64,000 nt of DNA, taken from contig NZ_WQLV01000010.1 of the NCBI RefSeq assembly GCF_009753675.1, forward strand, positions 105,585 through 169,584, in the 5' to 3' direction. The DNA comes from Parasedimentitalea huanghaiensis. Its GTDB lineage: Bacteria > Pseudomonadota > Alphaproteobacteria > Rhodobacterales > Rhodobacteraceae. Position numbers and translations under genes: made by a program. The notes beneath the pieces were generated by a model. It had not been told where the DNA came from and made no database searches. It saw nothing but the letters and a program-made list of their open reading frames with translations. Positions 46,069 to 54,420 of the stretch are shown in pieces. Numbering within the stretch: position 1 is the stretch's first letter; the number at the start of each line of letters is the position of its first letter.

Positions 46069-47134
46069 ATCCAATTTGACGGGCGATAAGCTGCAAGATC
46101 CGCTCGGCTGTGTCGGCATTCAGCGCTCTCCCCTTCAGCTCAATCCGCACCCCATCAGGCACCACTTCTGCGCTCAACTCGCCGCCCTTGGGCAATGTGC
46201 GGGCACCAATGCGGACAATTTGCTGGGGACGGCCACCGCGCGACGCATCTCGAGCTGGCGGCGTAGCGCCCGTCAGCGCCTGCTGGAGCACCCGCCACTC
46301 CCCTTTGGCATCCACGACCTCTGCACCATCCAGTGCCGCACGTAGCTGCGCCTGTGCGCCGCCTCGCAAGGCGCTGGCCAGGCGCAGCCCAGACTTTTCG
46401 GTCAATGCGGTGGGAAACCGGAGCAAATCCCCCAATGCTTCGTGCACCGAGGCGAAGCTTCGCACCTTGGATCTTTTGGCCTTGGACGCAACTGAAAACA
46501 ATTTGTCTACGGCCGCTTCGACCGATGGGAACACCCCCTGCCCCGCCGCCAGCACCGCAATTCGCCCGCGCTCATAATGGCTGAGGTTTGCGCGAATTTC
46601 GTTTTCTTCGACCATAGAGACATAGGCCGTCTCACTCTCGGCTGCGTCGCGCACAAATGCTGGGATCTCGCCAAAATCAGCGTCCGAGGCTGAGAGTTGG
46701 CGAAAGGCCAACAATCGCCTGAACCCAGAAATCAGCCCATACCCATCTTCGGTCACAGCAACTTCGATTGGGGCTTTTAGTCCATTCGCCCGGATCGAGG
46801 CGACCAATTCAAGCATCGCTTCTGGGTCTTCGTTTAATCGGTCGCGCCGAATAAAGTCCTGATCAATTGCATCAAGAGAGAGCCTTTGAACCAACAACCC
46901 TGCCTGCTCGGCCTTGCGCCAGCGATCGGCGTCCCCTTTGTCACGGGCCAGTTCTACCCGATCCGTCACCGCTGACATGCCTGCCAGTGCAGCCGCCTCG
47001 CCTGCGACCTGTGCTATTGGTGGTGTTGCAGATTTGGTTTCCAGCGGTCCGAGCGAAGGTTTCGCGGCGAAACCCTCCTCCAACTCCTGCAGCGTACCAG
47101 CATCCGGAGCCGTCAATCGTCTGCGTTTAGCCAT
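46067..47134 (-). CDS. parB: ParB-family plasmid partition protein
   Basis: A 355-aa centromere-binding protein. Central features: a ParB/Srx-like N-terminal domain with IRANGLKAPIEVAV and GYGLISGFRRLLAFRQL (CTPase Box II-like G-x-x-R-x-x-A). Next comes YVSMVEENEIRANLSHYERG, equivalent to the E-N-x-R-x-x-L box of ParB proteins, and a helical DNA-binding part. ATG 47134 overlaps the parA stop and has GGGAG at 9 nt; upstream ATGs at 47143 and 47158 are less well spaced. It should bind the GGTTTCGC palindromes, one of which lies in its own coding sequence. Confidence 0.93.
   Translation of the reverse strand: MAKRRRLTAPDAGTLQELEEGFAAKPSLGPLETKSATPPIAQVAGEAAALAGMSAVTDRVELARDKGDADRWRKAEQAGLLVQRLSLDAIDQDFIRRDRLNEDPEAMLELVASIRANGLKAPIEVAVTEDGYGLISGFRRLLAFRQLSASDADFGEIPAFVRDAAESETAYVSMVEENEIRANLSHYERGRIAVLAAGQGVFPSVEAAVDKLFSVASKAKRSKVRSFASVHEALGDLLRFPTALTEKSGLRLASALRGGAQAQLRAALDGAEVVDAKGEWRVLQQALTGATPPARDASRGGRPQQIVRIGARTLPKGGELSAEVVPDGVRIELKGRALNADTAERILQLIARQIG
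47058..47074. repeat. parS: parS-like palindrome inside parB
   Basis: GGTTTCGCGGCGAAACC, perfect 8-bp arms with a central G, lies in the 5' part of parB, where it encodes part of EEGFAAKPS. Identical to the core of the site at 46047-46063 and to the one inside the initiator gene. Confidence 0.75.
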
Positions 47135-48512
47135 CTTGCTCATCTCCCATATGGGCATCGCGCCACCAGCAGCCGATCAATAGCTCTTTGAACTCGGCAT
47201 AAGTCCGGTCAAATGTTTCGCGGCCACGAACATAGGTGTCACGATTAAAGTCACGGTAATCAGCCTCGTAGATGCCGTTCACCTGCTCACCCGCTTGCCC
47301 AACCAAAGCTGTGTAGTCTTGCCGGTAGGCATTCATGAAATCGCCAAAATACGCCTGGATAACATTGGCCATGTCGGTCTGTTGACTGGCGTCAAATCGG
47401 GTGACAATGGCACGTACTACATCCCATTCGAACTTTATTTCAGGTAAACCGGCCGCCCGCTGTGCGGTATTTTCACCGTCTTCGATACTGGCAAATGTTG
47501 TGTACAGCATATCAAAAAAGCGACCGGTCGAGTCGAATTCGAGAAAAGAAGCGCCAAGTGGGACAAGCAGAATATCGGATGCGGCCAGTGCATTGATGGT
47601 TAGATAGCCTAAGGCCGGCGGAGTATCCAGGAACACCACATCATATTGATCCAGAATACCTTCATCCTGCAAAAAGTTGGTCAGCCCATCCCAAAGCGGC
47701 CAGCTGCGCAGCCCCATACGCCAGACAGGAATTTGAAACTCAGCCCAGTACAGGTTCAGCTGGGCGCCGATCAGATCGATATTGGGCCAATGGGTGTTTT
47801 GAATCACATCCTGAGGCGAGGTTTTCAACGCCTCTTGCAGGGTTTCGTCCAATGGGATTTCAGGCTGTTCCGCCGCAACGCGGACCTCATTCTCAGCAAC
47901 CACCGCCTTGGCATAGTCCTTGGCCATCAAAGGGAACACTGTTTGCCACTCATCCGCGACTTTTCCGCCCAGAATGGAGGTCATTGAACCCTGGCTGTCG
48001 AGATCAATGACCAAAACCTTATACCCATCCAGGGCCGCTGACATCGCCAAATGCGCGGCCGTGCTTGTTTTGCCAACCCCACCTTTGAAATTTGCCACTG
48101 CCACGACTTTTGCGGGTAAACCCTTTGGCCGGTAGGGCAGGTATTCCTTTGTGCTGACACCTTCACTGGCAAAATACTGTCGTAGAGCCAGGACCTCCTC
48201 AAGTGTGAACCACTTGGAACCCCCTTCTCCTTCGCCCTGGGGCAGGTCGGGGTTTGCCTTTAGCACACGACGCAGGTGGGCAGGGGCAATCGGAATGAGG
48301 TATTTGGTGATCTCCCAGGTTGAGAATTTCCGCAGACGTTTTTCACCATCTGGGGCATAGCCACGCTGAGCGAGATCTTCACGGCCTTTAGCACAGAATG
48401 CGGCGGCTTTTGCGAATCGGCTGGTGCCAATAGGGTCCGGTAATCGCTTGGCTGCTGCCTCCGGATCAAGATTCAGGTAGGGCGGAAGGGTAGGGGGGGT
48501 CGGTCTGCTCAC
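47127..48512 (-). CDS. parA: ParA-family partition ATPase with N-terminal HTH
   Basis: A 461-aa type Ia ParA. The deviant Walker A is AVANFKGGVGKTSTAAHLAM, Walker A' VLVIDLDSQGSM, and Walker B VVFLDTPPALGYLTINAL. Residues ~1-120 form an extra N-terminal region with an HTH-like segment (STWEITKYLIPIAPAHLRRVL), as in P1-type ParA proteins that also repress their own operon. The start codon is GTG at 48512. It is divergent from the initiator gene across the presumed origin and precedes parB with an 8-bp overlap. Confidence 0.95.
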   Translation of the reverse strand: MSRPTPPTLPPYLNLDPEAAAKRLPDPIGTSRFAKAAAFCAKGREDLAQRGYAPDGEKRLRKFSTWEITKYLIPIAPAHLRRVLKANPDLPQGEGEGGSKWFTLEEVLALRQYFASEGVSTKEYLPYRPKGLPAKVVAVANFKGGVGKTSTAAHLAMSAALDGYKVLVIDLDSQGSMTSILGGKVADEWQTVFPLMAKDYAKAVVAENEVRVAAEQPEIPLDETLQEALKTSPQDVIQNTHWPNIDLIGAQLNLYWAEFQIPVWRMGLRSWPLWDGLTNFLQDEGILDQYDVVFLDTPPALGYLTINALAASDILLVPLGASFLEFDSTGRFFDMLYTTFASIEDGENTAQRAAGLPEIKFEWDVVRAIVTRFDASQQTDMANVIQAYFGDFMNAYRQDYTALVGQAGEQVNGIYEADYRDFNRDTYVRGRETFDRTYAEFKELLIGCWWRDAHMGDEQDG

Positions 48513-48629
48513 TTGCTATGCCTAAAGTTATGTTCGCCTTTTTAGCGTATATTGGGGATCATAACGGACATTTCGTGATCAATCCAGCATCGTTCCCAAT
48601 ATTCCGCTGTTTTGCGTCTACTAGTGACC

Positions 48630-48646
48630 GGTTTCGCCACGAAACC
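48630..48646. repeat. parS: parS-like palindrome upstream of parA
   Basis: GGTTTCGCCACGAAACC, the same palindrome with one arm mismatch, lies 118 bp upstream of the parA start and next to the AT-rich origin segment. In this position it may double as the operator for parAB. Confidence 0.65.
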
Positions 48647-48647
48647 C

Positions 48648-48656
48648 TATGGATAA
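48648..48656 (-). promoter_or_regulatory. DnaA-box-like site
   Basis: Read on the minus strand this is TTATCCATA, 8 of 9 matches to the DnaA consensus TTATCCACA. It lies between the parS-like site and the AT-rich stretch (48651-48750) that precedes the iterons, a usual place for host DnaA to assist plasmid origin opening. Confidence 0.45.
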
Positions 48657-48753
48657 AATCAAATTGAGACACAACAAAGAGTTTATTATCTTTAGGAGTT
48701 TTAGATTCTTTAGGCTGTAACTAGGTTTTATTTTCAACGAGTTAACTGTATTT

Positions 48754-48863
48754 GGGTGCCCGGATACAGGCTGAAGGGTGCCCGAGTCCGGTCCCAAGGG
48801 TACCCATCTACAGGGCCAAAGGTACCCACTTGCAGGAAGAGGAGTACCGATTCTCGGGGTGGG
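48754..48863 (+). repeat. oriV: Five 22-bp iterons of the replication origin (oriV)
   Basis: Units start at 48754, 48776, 48798, 48820 and 48842, an exact 22-bp period. Each begins with a GGGTRCCC-type octamer (GGGTGCCC, GGGTGCCC, GGGTACCC, AGGTACCC, and degenerate GAGTACCG) and most have a CAGG/CGGG element about 13 bp in. Exact two-turn spacing, position between parA and the Rep_3 initiator, and the neighbouring AT-rich block and DnaA-like boxes identify an iteron-type origin. The interval 48513-49037 holds no gene. Confidence 0.85.
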
Positions 48864-48948
48864 AAACTAGGGTCAATTTAGGCTCTAGAAAGCGCGATTA
48901 GAGCCTCAATCCGGCAATTGTTGCACAAATTAGCGGCCATGTTTGGAG

Positions 48949-48957
48949 ATATCCACA
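48949..48957 (+). promoter_or_regulatory. DnaA-box-like site
   Basis: ATATCCACA matches the DnaA consensus TTATCCACA at 8 of 9 positions. It lies between the iterons and the initiator gene. With the box at 48648-48656 it brackets the AT-rich block and iterons. Confidence 0.45.
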
Positions 48958-48982
48958 GGTAAAATTTCAAGAGAGCATTTAT

Positions 48983-49050
48983 AGGTACCTGTCTACGGGA
49001 TCTTTCTTTCGTGCACTTTGGGAACCAAAATGAATTGATGTCTGGGTACC
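48983..49050 (+). promoter_or_regulatory. Two iteron-like half sites in the initiator leader
   Basis: AGGTACCTGTCTACGGGA at 48983-49000 resembles iteron 3 (GGGTACCCATCTACAGGG), and GGGTACC occurs again at 49044-49050. They are out of phase with the iteron array and sit at the expected rep promoter/leader. In iteron plasmids such extra copies often mediate autorepression by Rep dimers. If translation starts at 49089 both lie in the leader. Confidence 0.45.
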
Positions 49051-50351
49051 TTTTGTGGCAGAACAAAGAAAAGAGCAGATACCCCGCCATGCCGGATACC
49101 CAGATTGATATAGACCAGCTAACCGGTGCGCTTCGGCGCGAGACGGTCAAGAAGAATGTCGCTGCGATTCATATCAGTGGAAAGCTAAGTTTGCTGCAGC
49201 GCAAGTTATCGAACGTCTTACTGCTCAATGCCTATGATGCGCTCACCACGGCCCAAACCCATTCAATTGATGCCCGAACACTGGCCGCTATTGTTGGATA
49301 TAACTCCAATGATTTTGACACTCTGCGGGCCAGTCTGCGGGCGTTGGCTGAAACGGTGGCAGAGTGGGATATGCTGGATGAGCAAGGTCGCCAGGAATGG
49401 GGGGTCTCGTCACTTCTGTCTTTTGCTAAGCTGAAAAACGGGGTTTGCGAATACGCCTATTCGCCTGCGTTGGCGCAGAAACTGCATGATCCCAAAATTT
49501 ATGCTCTGATCAATGTGCATATTCAGCGTAATTTCAGCTCTGGCCACGGCTTGGCGCTATATGAAAACTGCTATCGGTTTGTGCGCACTGGGTCGACCGG
49601 CTGGTGGAGCCTGGAAACGTTTAGAAAACTGATGGGGGTGCAAGGGTCGAGCTACTACGAGAGCTTTAAGCACCTGAATGCCAAAATCATCAAACCAGCT
49701 GTGGGGGAGGTCAATAAGAGCTCGGATATAGTCATCACACCCGAGTTTCGCAAAAAGGGCAGGGCGGTTACAGATATCCGCTTTCTGATCCGCGAGAACC
49801 CACAGATGGCAATGTTCCAAATTGACGACAGCGATGGCGCGCGTGGCATGGATGTCTACAAGGCGCTAAGAGGGCAGGGCGTTTCTGACCGCTTGGCGCG
49901 CCAATGGATTGCAGAACATGGCGAAGAGTATGTACTGCAGAAACTGGACTACATGATTGGGCAAGGAGAGGTAAAATCCTCTGTTGGGTACCTGTCTGCA
50001 GCTTTGAGAGATGATTATCAGCCAAAGACAGAGCCGAAAGCAAAAGAGCCAAGTCCCGAGGCTGTTGAAGCAGTGCGTTTGAAACAGGCCGTACGGGATC
50101 AGGAAGACGCTGCCTATCACCAGCGCAAGGCTGAACGGGCCGAAAGAGCGCGTAAGTTAGAAGTTGTGGCTGATCTGGTTTCGCGGCGAAACCCAACCCA
50201 GCGCAACGCTGACAAGCAACTGTTCATCGCCAGTCTTGATGGGGATTTGGAGCGCGAGAACTTTCGCACCCATGGCTGGCATTCAGGCCTGAACGCCAGT
50301 GCCATCATCGCCTTTTGGAGCGAACTGGAACCCGCAGCCTTTGACGAATAG
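49038..50351 (+). CDS. repA: Plasmid replication initiator, Rep_3 superfamily (RepA/RepB type)
   Basis: The initiator of this replicon, about 437 aa from ATG 49038. The first winged-helix domain reads HISGKLSLLQRKLSNVLLLNAY, with IDARTLAAIVGYNSNDFDTL and LRALAETVAEWDML; the second includes GWWSLETFRKLMGVQGSSYYE and FKHLNAKIIKPAVGEVNK. The C-terminal third is charged and helical. Start choice is open: GTG 49011, ATG 49038 and ATG 49089 are in frame and none has a strong ribosome-binding site. It should bind the iterons at 48754-48863. A parS-like palindrome and a GGGTACCTGTCT iteron-like string (49986) lie inside the coding sequence. Confidence 0.88.
   Translation: MSGYLLWQNKEKSRYPAMPDTQIDIDQLTGALRRETVKKNVAAIHISGKLSLLQRKLSNVLLLNAYDALTTAQTHSIDARTLAAIVGYNSNDFDTLRASLRALAETVAEWDMLDEQGRQEWGVSSLLSFAKLKNGVCEYAYSPALAQKLHDPKIYALINVHIQRNFSSGHGLALYENCYRFVRTGSTGWWSLETFRKLMGVQGSSYYESFKHLNAKIIKPAVGEVNKSSDIVITPEFRKKGRAVTDIRFLIRENPQMAMFQIDDSDGARGMDVYKALRGQGVSDRLARQWIAEHGEEYVLQKLDYMIGQGEVKSSVGYLSAALRDDYQPKTEPKAKEPSPEAVEAVRLKQAVRDQEDAAYHQRKAERAERARKLEVVADLVSRRNPTQRNADKQLFIASLDGDLERENFRTHGWHSGLNASAIIAFWSELEPAAFDE
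50177..50193. repeat. parS: parS-like palindrome inside the initiator gene
   Basis: GGTTTCGCGGCGAAACC, identical to the copy within parB, lies near the 3' end of the rep gene and encodes part of DLVSRRNPTQ. It is the fourth member of the set, 1.55 kb from its nearest neighbour. Confidence 0.75.
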
Positions 50352-50436
50352 GGCAGGCGTGCAGTAAAGCTGACGGTATTGCCAATGGGTTTATCGCGGG
50401 CACCAGTATGGCAACACAGGTTTTCCAGCTGCTCTC

Positions 50437-51603
50437 TTAGTCAGCACCAAAAATGTCGCGGGTAAACACTTTGCTTTCGACATCACGAATTTCATCGGTC
50501 AGGCGATTTGAAATGATGATGTCGGCCTGGGATTTAAACGTCTCTAGATCGTTCACCACACGAGAGCGGAAAAACAGGTCTTCCTCCAGAACCGGTTCAT
50601 ACACGATGACTTCAATGCCCTTGGCCTTAAGTCGCTTCATGATGCCTTGAATAGAAGATTGGCGGAAATTGTCAGAATTTGCCTTCATGACCAAGCGATA
50701 GACACCCACCACCTTTGGGCCCTTCATCAGAATTTGGTCTGACAGAAAATCTTTGCGGGTTCGGTTGGCATCCACGATGGCGCGAATAAGGTTTTGTGGT
50801 ACGTTGTTGTAGTTCGCCAACAGCTGTTTGGTATCCTTTGGCAGGCAGTAGCCGCCATATCCGAAGGATGGATTGTTGTAGTGGTCACCGATACGTGGAT
50901 CTAGGCTAACCCCTTTGATGATTTGATGTGCGTCCATTCCAGCAGCCATCGCGTAACTGTCCAGCTCGTTGAAAAAAGCAACACGCATGGCGAGATAGGT
51001 ATTGGAAAAGAGCTTGATGGCTTCAGCTTCATCGGCATCGGTGAAAAGGACTTCGATATCCTTTTTGATCGCCCCTTCCTGCAACAGACTTCCGAAGATC
51101 GCGGCCCTTTCAGAGCGTTCTCCAACGATAATTCGGGAGGGGTACAAGTTATCGTAGAGTGCACGGCCTTCGCGTAGGAATTCTGGGGAGAAGATGATTT
51201 GTTGGGTGTCCAAATCGGCACGGAGGCTTGATACAAAGCCCACAGGAACAGTGGACTTAACCACAATTGTTGCTTTGCTGTTCACTTCAAGAACCTGGCG
51301 GATCACCTGTTCAACGCTGGAGGTATCAAAATAGTTGTTCCTGGGATCGTAATTCGTCGGCGTTGCAACGATCACGAACTCCGCATCTTTATACGCTGCC
51401 AAAGAGTTTGTCGTCGCAACCAAATTGAGAGCCTTGTTCGCTAAAAACTCCTCAAGCTCCGTATCCACGATGGGACACTTACGACTATTTACCAATGCAA
51501 CGCGCTGTTCGGAAATATCAACCGCGGTCACGTCATGATGCTGCGCCAACAGTACCGCATTCGACAAGCCAACATACCCAATGCCGGCAACTGTAATTTT
51601 CAT
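50437..51603 (-). CDS. ugd: UDP-glucose 6-dehydrogenase
   Basis: A 388-aa nucleotide-sugar dehydrogenase that oxidises UDP-glucose to UDP-glucuronate for polysaccharide synthesis. The N-terminal NAD fold begins [20 protein letters not shown]; further motifs are [28 protein letters not shown] and the catalytic Cys in [14 protein letters not shown]. The length matches E. coli Ugd. ATG 51603 is preferred to the TTG two codons upstream. It is the first polysaccharide gene next to the rep gene (convergent, 85-bp gap) and is divergent from the spike-like pair. Confidence 0.93.
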   Translation of the reverse strand: MKITVAGIGYVGLSNAVLLAQHHDVTAVDISEQRVALVNSRKCPIVDTELEEFLANKALNLVATTNSLAAYKDAEFVIVATPTNYDPRNNYFDTSSVEQVIRQVLEVNSKATIVVKSTVPVGFVSSLRADLDTQQIIFSPEFLREGRALYDNLYPSRIIVGERSERAAIFGSLLQEGAIKKDIEVLFTDADEAEAIKLFSNTYLAMRVAFFNELDSYAMAAGMDAHQIIKGVSLDPRIGDHYNNPSFGYGGYCLPKDTKQLLANYNNVPQNLIRAIVDANRTRKDFLSDQILMKGPKVVGVYRLVMKANSDNFRQSSIQGIMKRLKAKGIEVIVYEPVLEEDLFFRSRVVNDLETFKSQADIIISNRLTDEIRDVESKVFTRDIFGAD

Positions 51604-51965
51604 TTTCAAAATCCAAATTAGCCTCTAGCGAGGTCTTATGTACCCAAAACGGCTTCAGGCCACTACCAAAAAGAATCGATTTCCATAGGCTGTGCGGTTG
51701 GGAACCCAAGCAGCATAACCATCGTCGCAACCTATACATCGGCAGATAAACGGATACCCTGCGAGCGTTTTGGTCCTCAGCGACGGCGCTCCATACCTTT
51801 AGACAGCCTTGAAAAGGTATATTTAATTTCAATCGCTTACGCGGTTGGACCTTGTTTGACAGGTGTTCAAGTAAAAACAATGAGTAGGGGGCGTACGCTG
51901 TTGCTAGATATTTTCAATATCTAACCAACATCATTGCCATGTCGTAAATCACGAAGGATATGGAC
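51604..51965. other. Divergent intergenic region with a 19-bp palindrome
   Basis: This 362-bp stretch separates ugd from the spike-base-like gene. At 51905-51923 TAGATATT and AATATCTA form a perfect 8-bp inverted repeat around TTC, about 43 bp upstream of the plus-strand start, a good candidate operator. A TTGACA at 51856-51861 lacks a matching -10. No open frame is convincing. Confidence 0.5.
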
Positions 51966-52229
51966 ATGAAAAACCCATTTGAAAACCGCGTGCCGTCGCT
52001 TTCTGGCCCTGCTCTTGATATCTTGCCAGTGTCCCCTTCGGATTCAATTGATTTGACAGAAGTGGCGGTTGCTCTTTATGTCGAAATCGGTGGCAGTTTG
52101 ACCTTTACGACCGCAAGGGGCGCCACTCGCACTGTCAACGTGCCTGATATGAGCATCCTTCCCGTGGGCGCCGTCCGCGTCCATGTGACAGGAACCACCG
52201 CTGACAGCATTCATGCCTTTGTTGTTTGA
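51966..52229 (+). CDS. Spike-base-like protein (GTA GhsA / Rcc01079 family)
   Basis: A small 87-aa protein beginning MKNPFENRVPSLSGPALDI, with PVSPSDSIDLTEVAVALYVE, a GGSLTFTTARGATRTVNV beta segment and an ending ILPVGAVRVHVTGTTADSI. This pattern is that of the spike base protein (Rcc01079, GhsA) of Rhodobacter gene transfer agents, a head-spike subunit. AAGGA at 7 nt supports ATG 51966 over the ATG two codons upstream. It is coupled to a downstream tail-fibre-like gene. No other capsid or tail genes are in the window. Confidence 0.75.
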   Translation: MKNPFENRVPSLSGPALDILPVSPSDSIDLTEVAVALYVEIGGSLTFTTARGATRTVNVPDMSILPVGAVRVHVTGTTADSIHAFVV

Positions 52230-52231
52230 AT

Positions 52232-53164
52232 ATGTTCGGCGTCGGTTTCAAGAGCTCGTCAACAGGGCCAGGGCTAGATGTCTCGCTTGAGCGAGGCAAC
52301 GGTTCTCAAACTTATAGTTTCATGTCTGGATCGCTACCTGCTGTGGCCACATTCACGCGGGCTTCAGAGGCGATTGAGGTACAGAACAACGGGAACTTTG
52401 TCACACGTGTCGCTGATGCGCCAAGGTTTGATCATTCTCCTCTGACCGGGAAGCTTTTGGGGCTTCGGTTTGAACCGGAGGCTACCAACCTAGTGGTCCA
52501 CTCGCGGGCCTCAGTTGCTGATTGGATAACAGACAGCTGCACAACATCGAACTTATCCCTCAATGCACTTGGGATGTTCCCAGGCGTTGAGGTGGCATCC
52601 ACAGGTCAAGTGTGGGGGAGGGTCAAACAGAACGTTTCTTTGACCTCTGGGCAGCTGTACCAAGTTACCTGTCTAATGCGGGTGGGAACCTCGCCAAACG
52701 CAAGGATTTCCATTTCCGGTGCTGGCGGCGAAACTCAAGTTGCAGGAACAGTCGGGTCGATGAGCAACATCCGTACTGAACTGGGGATCTGCACTGATAT
52801 CATTGAAGAGGGGCTGTTGGATGGGTTTACCCGGCGCGTTCGCTTTGTCTTTCTTTCGGATGTCACTGGTCCCTATCAAATCGGGCTTGGGCCACAAACG
52901 TCGACATTGGGCGAGACGATTGAGCTGCTTGGAATTCAGGTTGAACAGTCTGCGCAATATTCCAGCTTTATTTTGTCTGGCGCGTCAGCAGGCGTCAGGG
53001 CCACCGACGGATTGACACTGGCACTGGCCGATGGGACCTACGAAATCTCACTCCATTACGCAGACGCGCCGAGTGAAACTTACACTGCTGTAGAAGTTGT
53101 TTCAGGGTATGAAGTGATCGCCACTGGCCATACCCTGAAACAAATCACAACCCGTAAGCTCTAG
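52232..53164 (+). CDS. Phage tail-fibre/spike-like protein with carbohydrate-binding-type domain
   Basis: A 310-aa beta-rich protein. An early motif reads VATFTRASEAIEVQNNG then APRFDHSPLTGKLLGLRFEP and EATNLVVHS, a signature frequent in phage tail-fibre and head-spike proteins. It is followed by a jelly-roll-like region resembling a carbohydrate-binding module (VKQNVSLTSGQLYQVTCLM to LLGIQVEQSAQYSSFI). It has no signal peptide. The start is ATG 52232 or TTG 52226, both right at the stop of the spike-base gene, so translation is coupled. It is the natural partner (GhsB-like position) of that protein. The 3' end overlaps the convergent glycosyltransferase by 4 bp. Confidence 0.7.
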   Translation: MFGVGFKSSSTGPGLDVSLERGNGSQTYSFMSGSLPAVATFTRASEAIEVQNNGNFVTRVADAPRFDHSPLTGKLLGLRFEPEATNLVVHSRASVADWITDSCTTSNLSLNALGMFPGVEVASTGQVWGRVKQNVSLTSGQLYQVTCLMRVGTSPNARISISGAGGETQVAGTVGSMSNIRTELGICTDIIEEGLLDGFTRRVRFVFLSDVTGPYQIGLGPQTSTLGETIELLGIQVEQSAQYSSFILSGASAGVRATDGLTLALADGTYEISLHYADAPSETYTAVEVVSGYEVIATGHTLKQITTRKL

Positions 53165-54300
53165 TTCAGAGACGGGCGGCGATTGCGGCCCGTTGCACTT
53201 TGTCGTGTCTGGTCAAGATCGAGCAACGCGGTTTCATATTGGGCAAGAATGTCGCTCCATTGAAACGCTTCGTGATGCCGCTCACGGGCGGCTGAACGGG
53301 CTAAGGACAAGCGATCATCGTCTTGCAAAACACGCTCCATCTGGGCCTGGGCATCTGAAATGGTTGAGAAGAAATACTGCTCAGAGCCTGCCACCCATCT
53401 GTTGAAGCGATTATCATGGCCGATCACTGCATTGCCTGCCCCAAGCGCTTCGACCAGCGATGGATTTGTTCCGCCGACCTGGTGCCCGTGCAAATAGGCG
53501 CGGGCATGAAACCGTAATGCAGAGACAACTTTCTGATCGTAGATTGCCCCTGGGAAAACGACATTTGGCCCGGCCGCAGCCTTGACCTTTGCGTGGTAGG
53601 CGTTTCCATCGGCGAATTTGCCCAAAATGACGCATTTTGCATCGGTTTCAACGTTACTAAAGGCCTGTACCAATTCCAGAATCGAATTTTCTGGTTCAAC
53701 TCTGGCAATCGATACAAAATAATTATCTGGGGCCAGCCCCAATGCGGTGACGTGAGATTCGTCAGCTGTGTCGATCCGGTCTGCCCCGTAAGGGATCATG
53801 ACCGGCTTGCGCAAACTGCGCGCCCGTACGTGGCGGGCAATTTCTGGATGATCTGCAATGGGCACATGACACAGATTTGCCCCTGCAACCTCGTTGAGGA
53901 AGAACCAGATTTTCGCCGTCAAGCTCCACTTGGCCCGCTTCCATTCAATGCCATCCATATTCATCATGATTTTACGCCGCTTAAAGCGTTGTAAAACATT
54001 GAATATGGCAGTGTTGTATCCCAACACTAGGTCAATGCCGGGCTGGTTCAATACATGGTGCACGCATTCAAGATCAAATTCCATTGTGCCAGCAGCGCCG
54101 CTACGCTTAGGGCAAAAATGGACCCGCTCAATTCCGTGCCATTCGTCAACCCAAGGACCCTTTTCACCATCGTCGTCCTGACAATAAACAGTGACTGTGT
54201 GACCATGCGCCACCAACCAAGGTGCCAATTGGGCCGCAAACGTTTCAAATCCGCCATGTGCCGCAGGAATGCCGCGGATACCTAGAATATTAATGTGCAT
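53161..54300 (-). CDS. Glycosyltransferase, DUF1972/GT4 (rhamnosyltransferase-like)
   Basis: A 379-aa GT-B glycosyltransferase. The N-terminal DUF1972 part starts with ILGIRGIPAAHGGFETFAAQL, and the GT4 C-terminal half has VSIARVEPENSILELVQAF, FPGAIYDQKVVSAL and YLHGHQVGGTNPSLVEALG. DUF1972-type enzymes are often rhamnosyltransferases, which suits a locus making dTDP-rhamnose. It faces the spike-like gene tail to tail and is divergent from the Wzy-like gene. Confidence 0.85.
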   Translation of the reverse strand: MHINILGIRGIPAAHGGFETFAAQLAPWLVAHGHTVTVYCQDDDGEKGPWVDEWHGIERVHFCPKRSGAAGTMEFDLECVHHVLNQPGIDLVLGYNTAIFNVLQRFKRRKIMMNMDGIEWKRAKWSLTAKIWFFLNEVAGANLCHVPIADHPEIARHVRARSLRKPVMIPYGADRIDTADESHVTALGLAPDNYFVSIARVEPENSILELVQAFSNVETDAKCVILGKFADGNAYHAKVKAAAGPNVVFPGAIYDQKVVSALRFHARAYLHGHQVGGTNPSLVEALGAGNAVIGHDNRFNRWVAGSEQYFFSTISDAQAQMERVLQDDDRLSLARSAARERHHEAFQWSDILAQYETALLDLDQTRQSATGRNRRPSLN

Positions 54301-54420
54301 CTTGGCTCAAAGCCTTGTAAATGAATTTTAACTACATACGAACCTACTACCACTTCACAGTGATATGTAAAACAAGGGACTTTATCTCTTTTGACCATTT
54401 TATCAGTTGATCAAAATAAT

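Noticed and set aside
48754..48863. Repeat array as a CRISPR
   Set aside because: Units are contiguous 22-bp iterons without unique spacers, with no cas genes, and lie next to a Rep_3 initiator.
51966..53164. Spike-like pair as part of a prophage or full GTA cluster
   Set aside because: No terminase, portal, capsid, tail or lysis genes are present in the surrounding polysaccharide genes.
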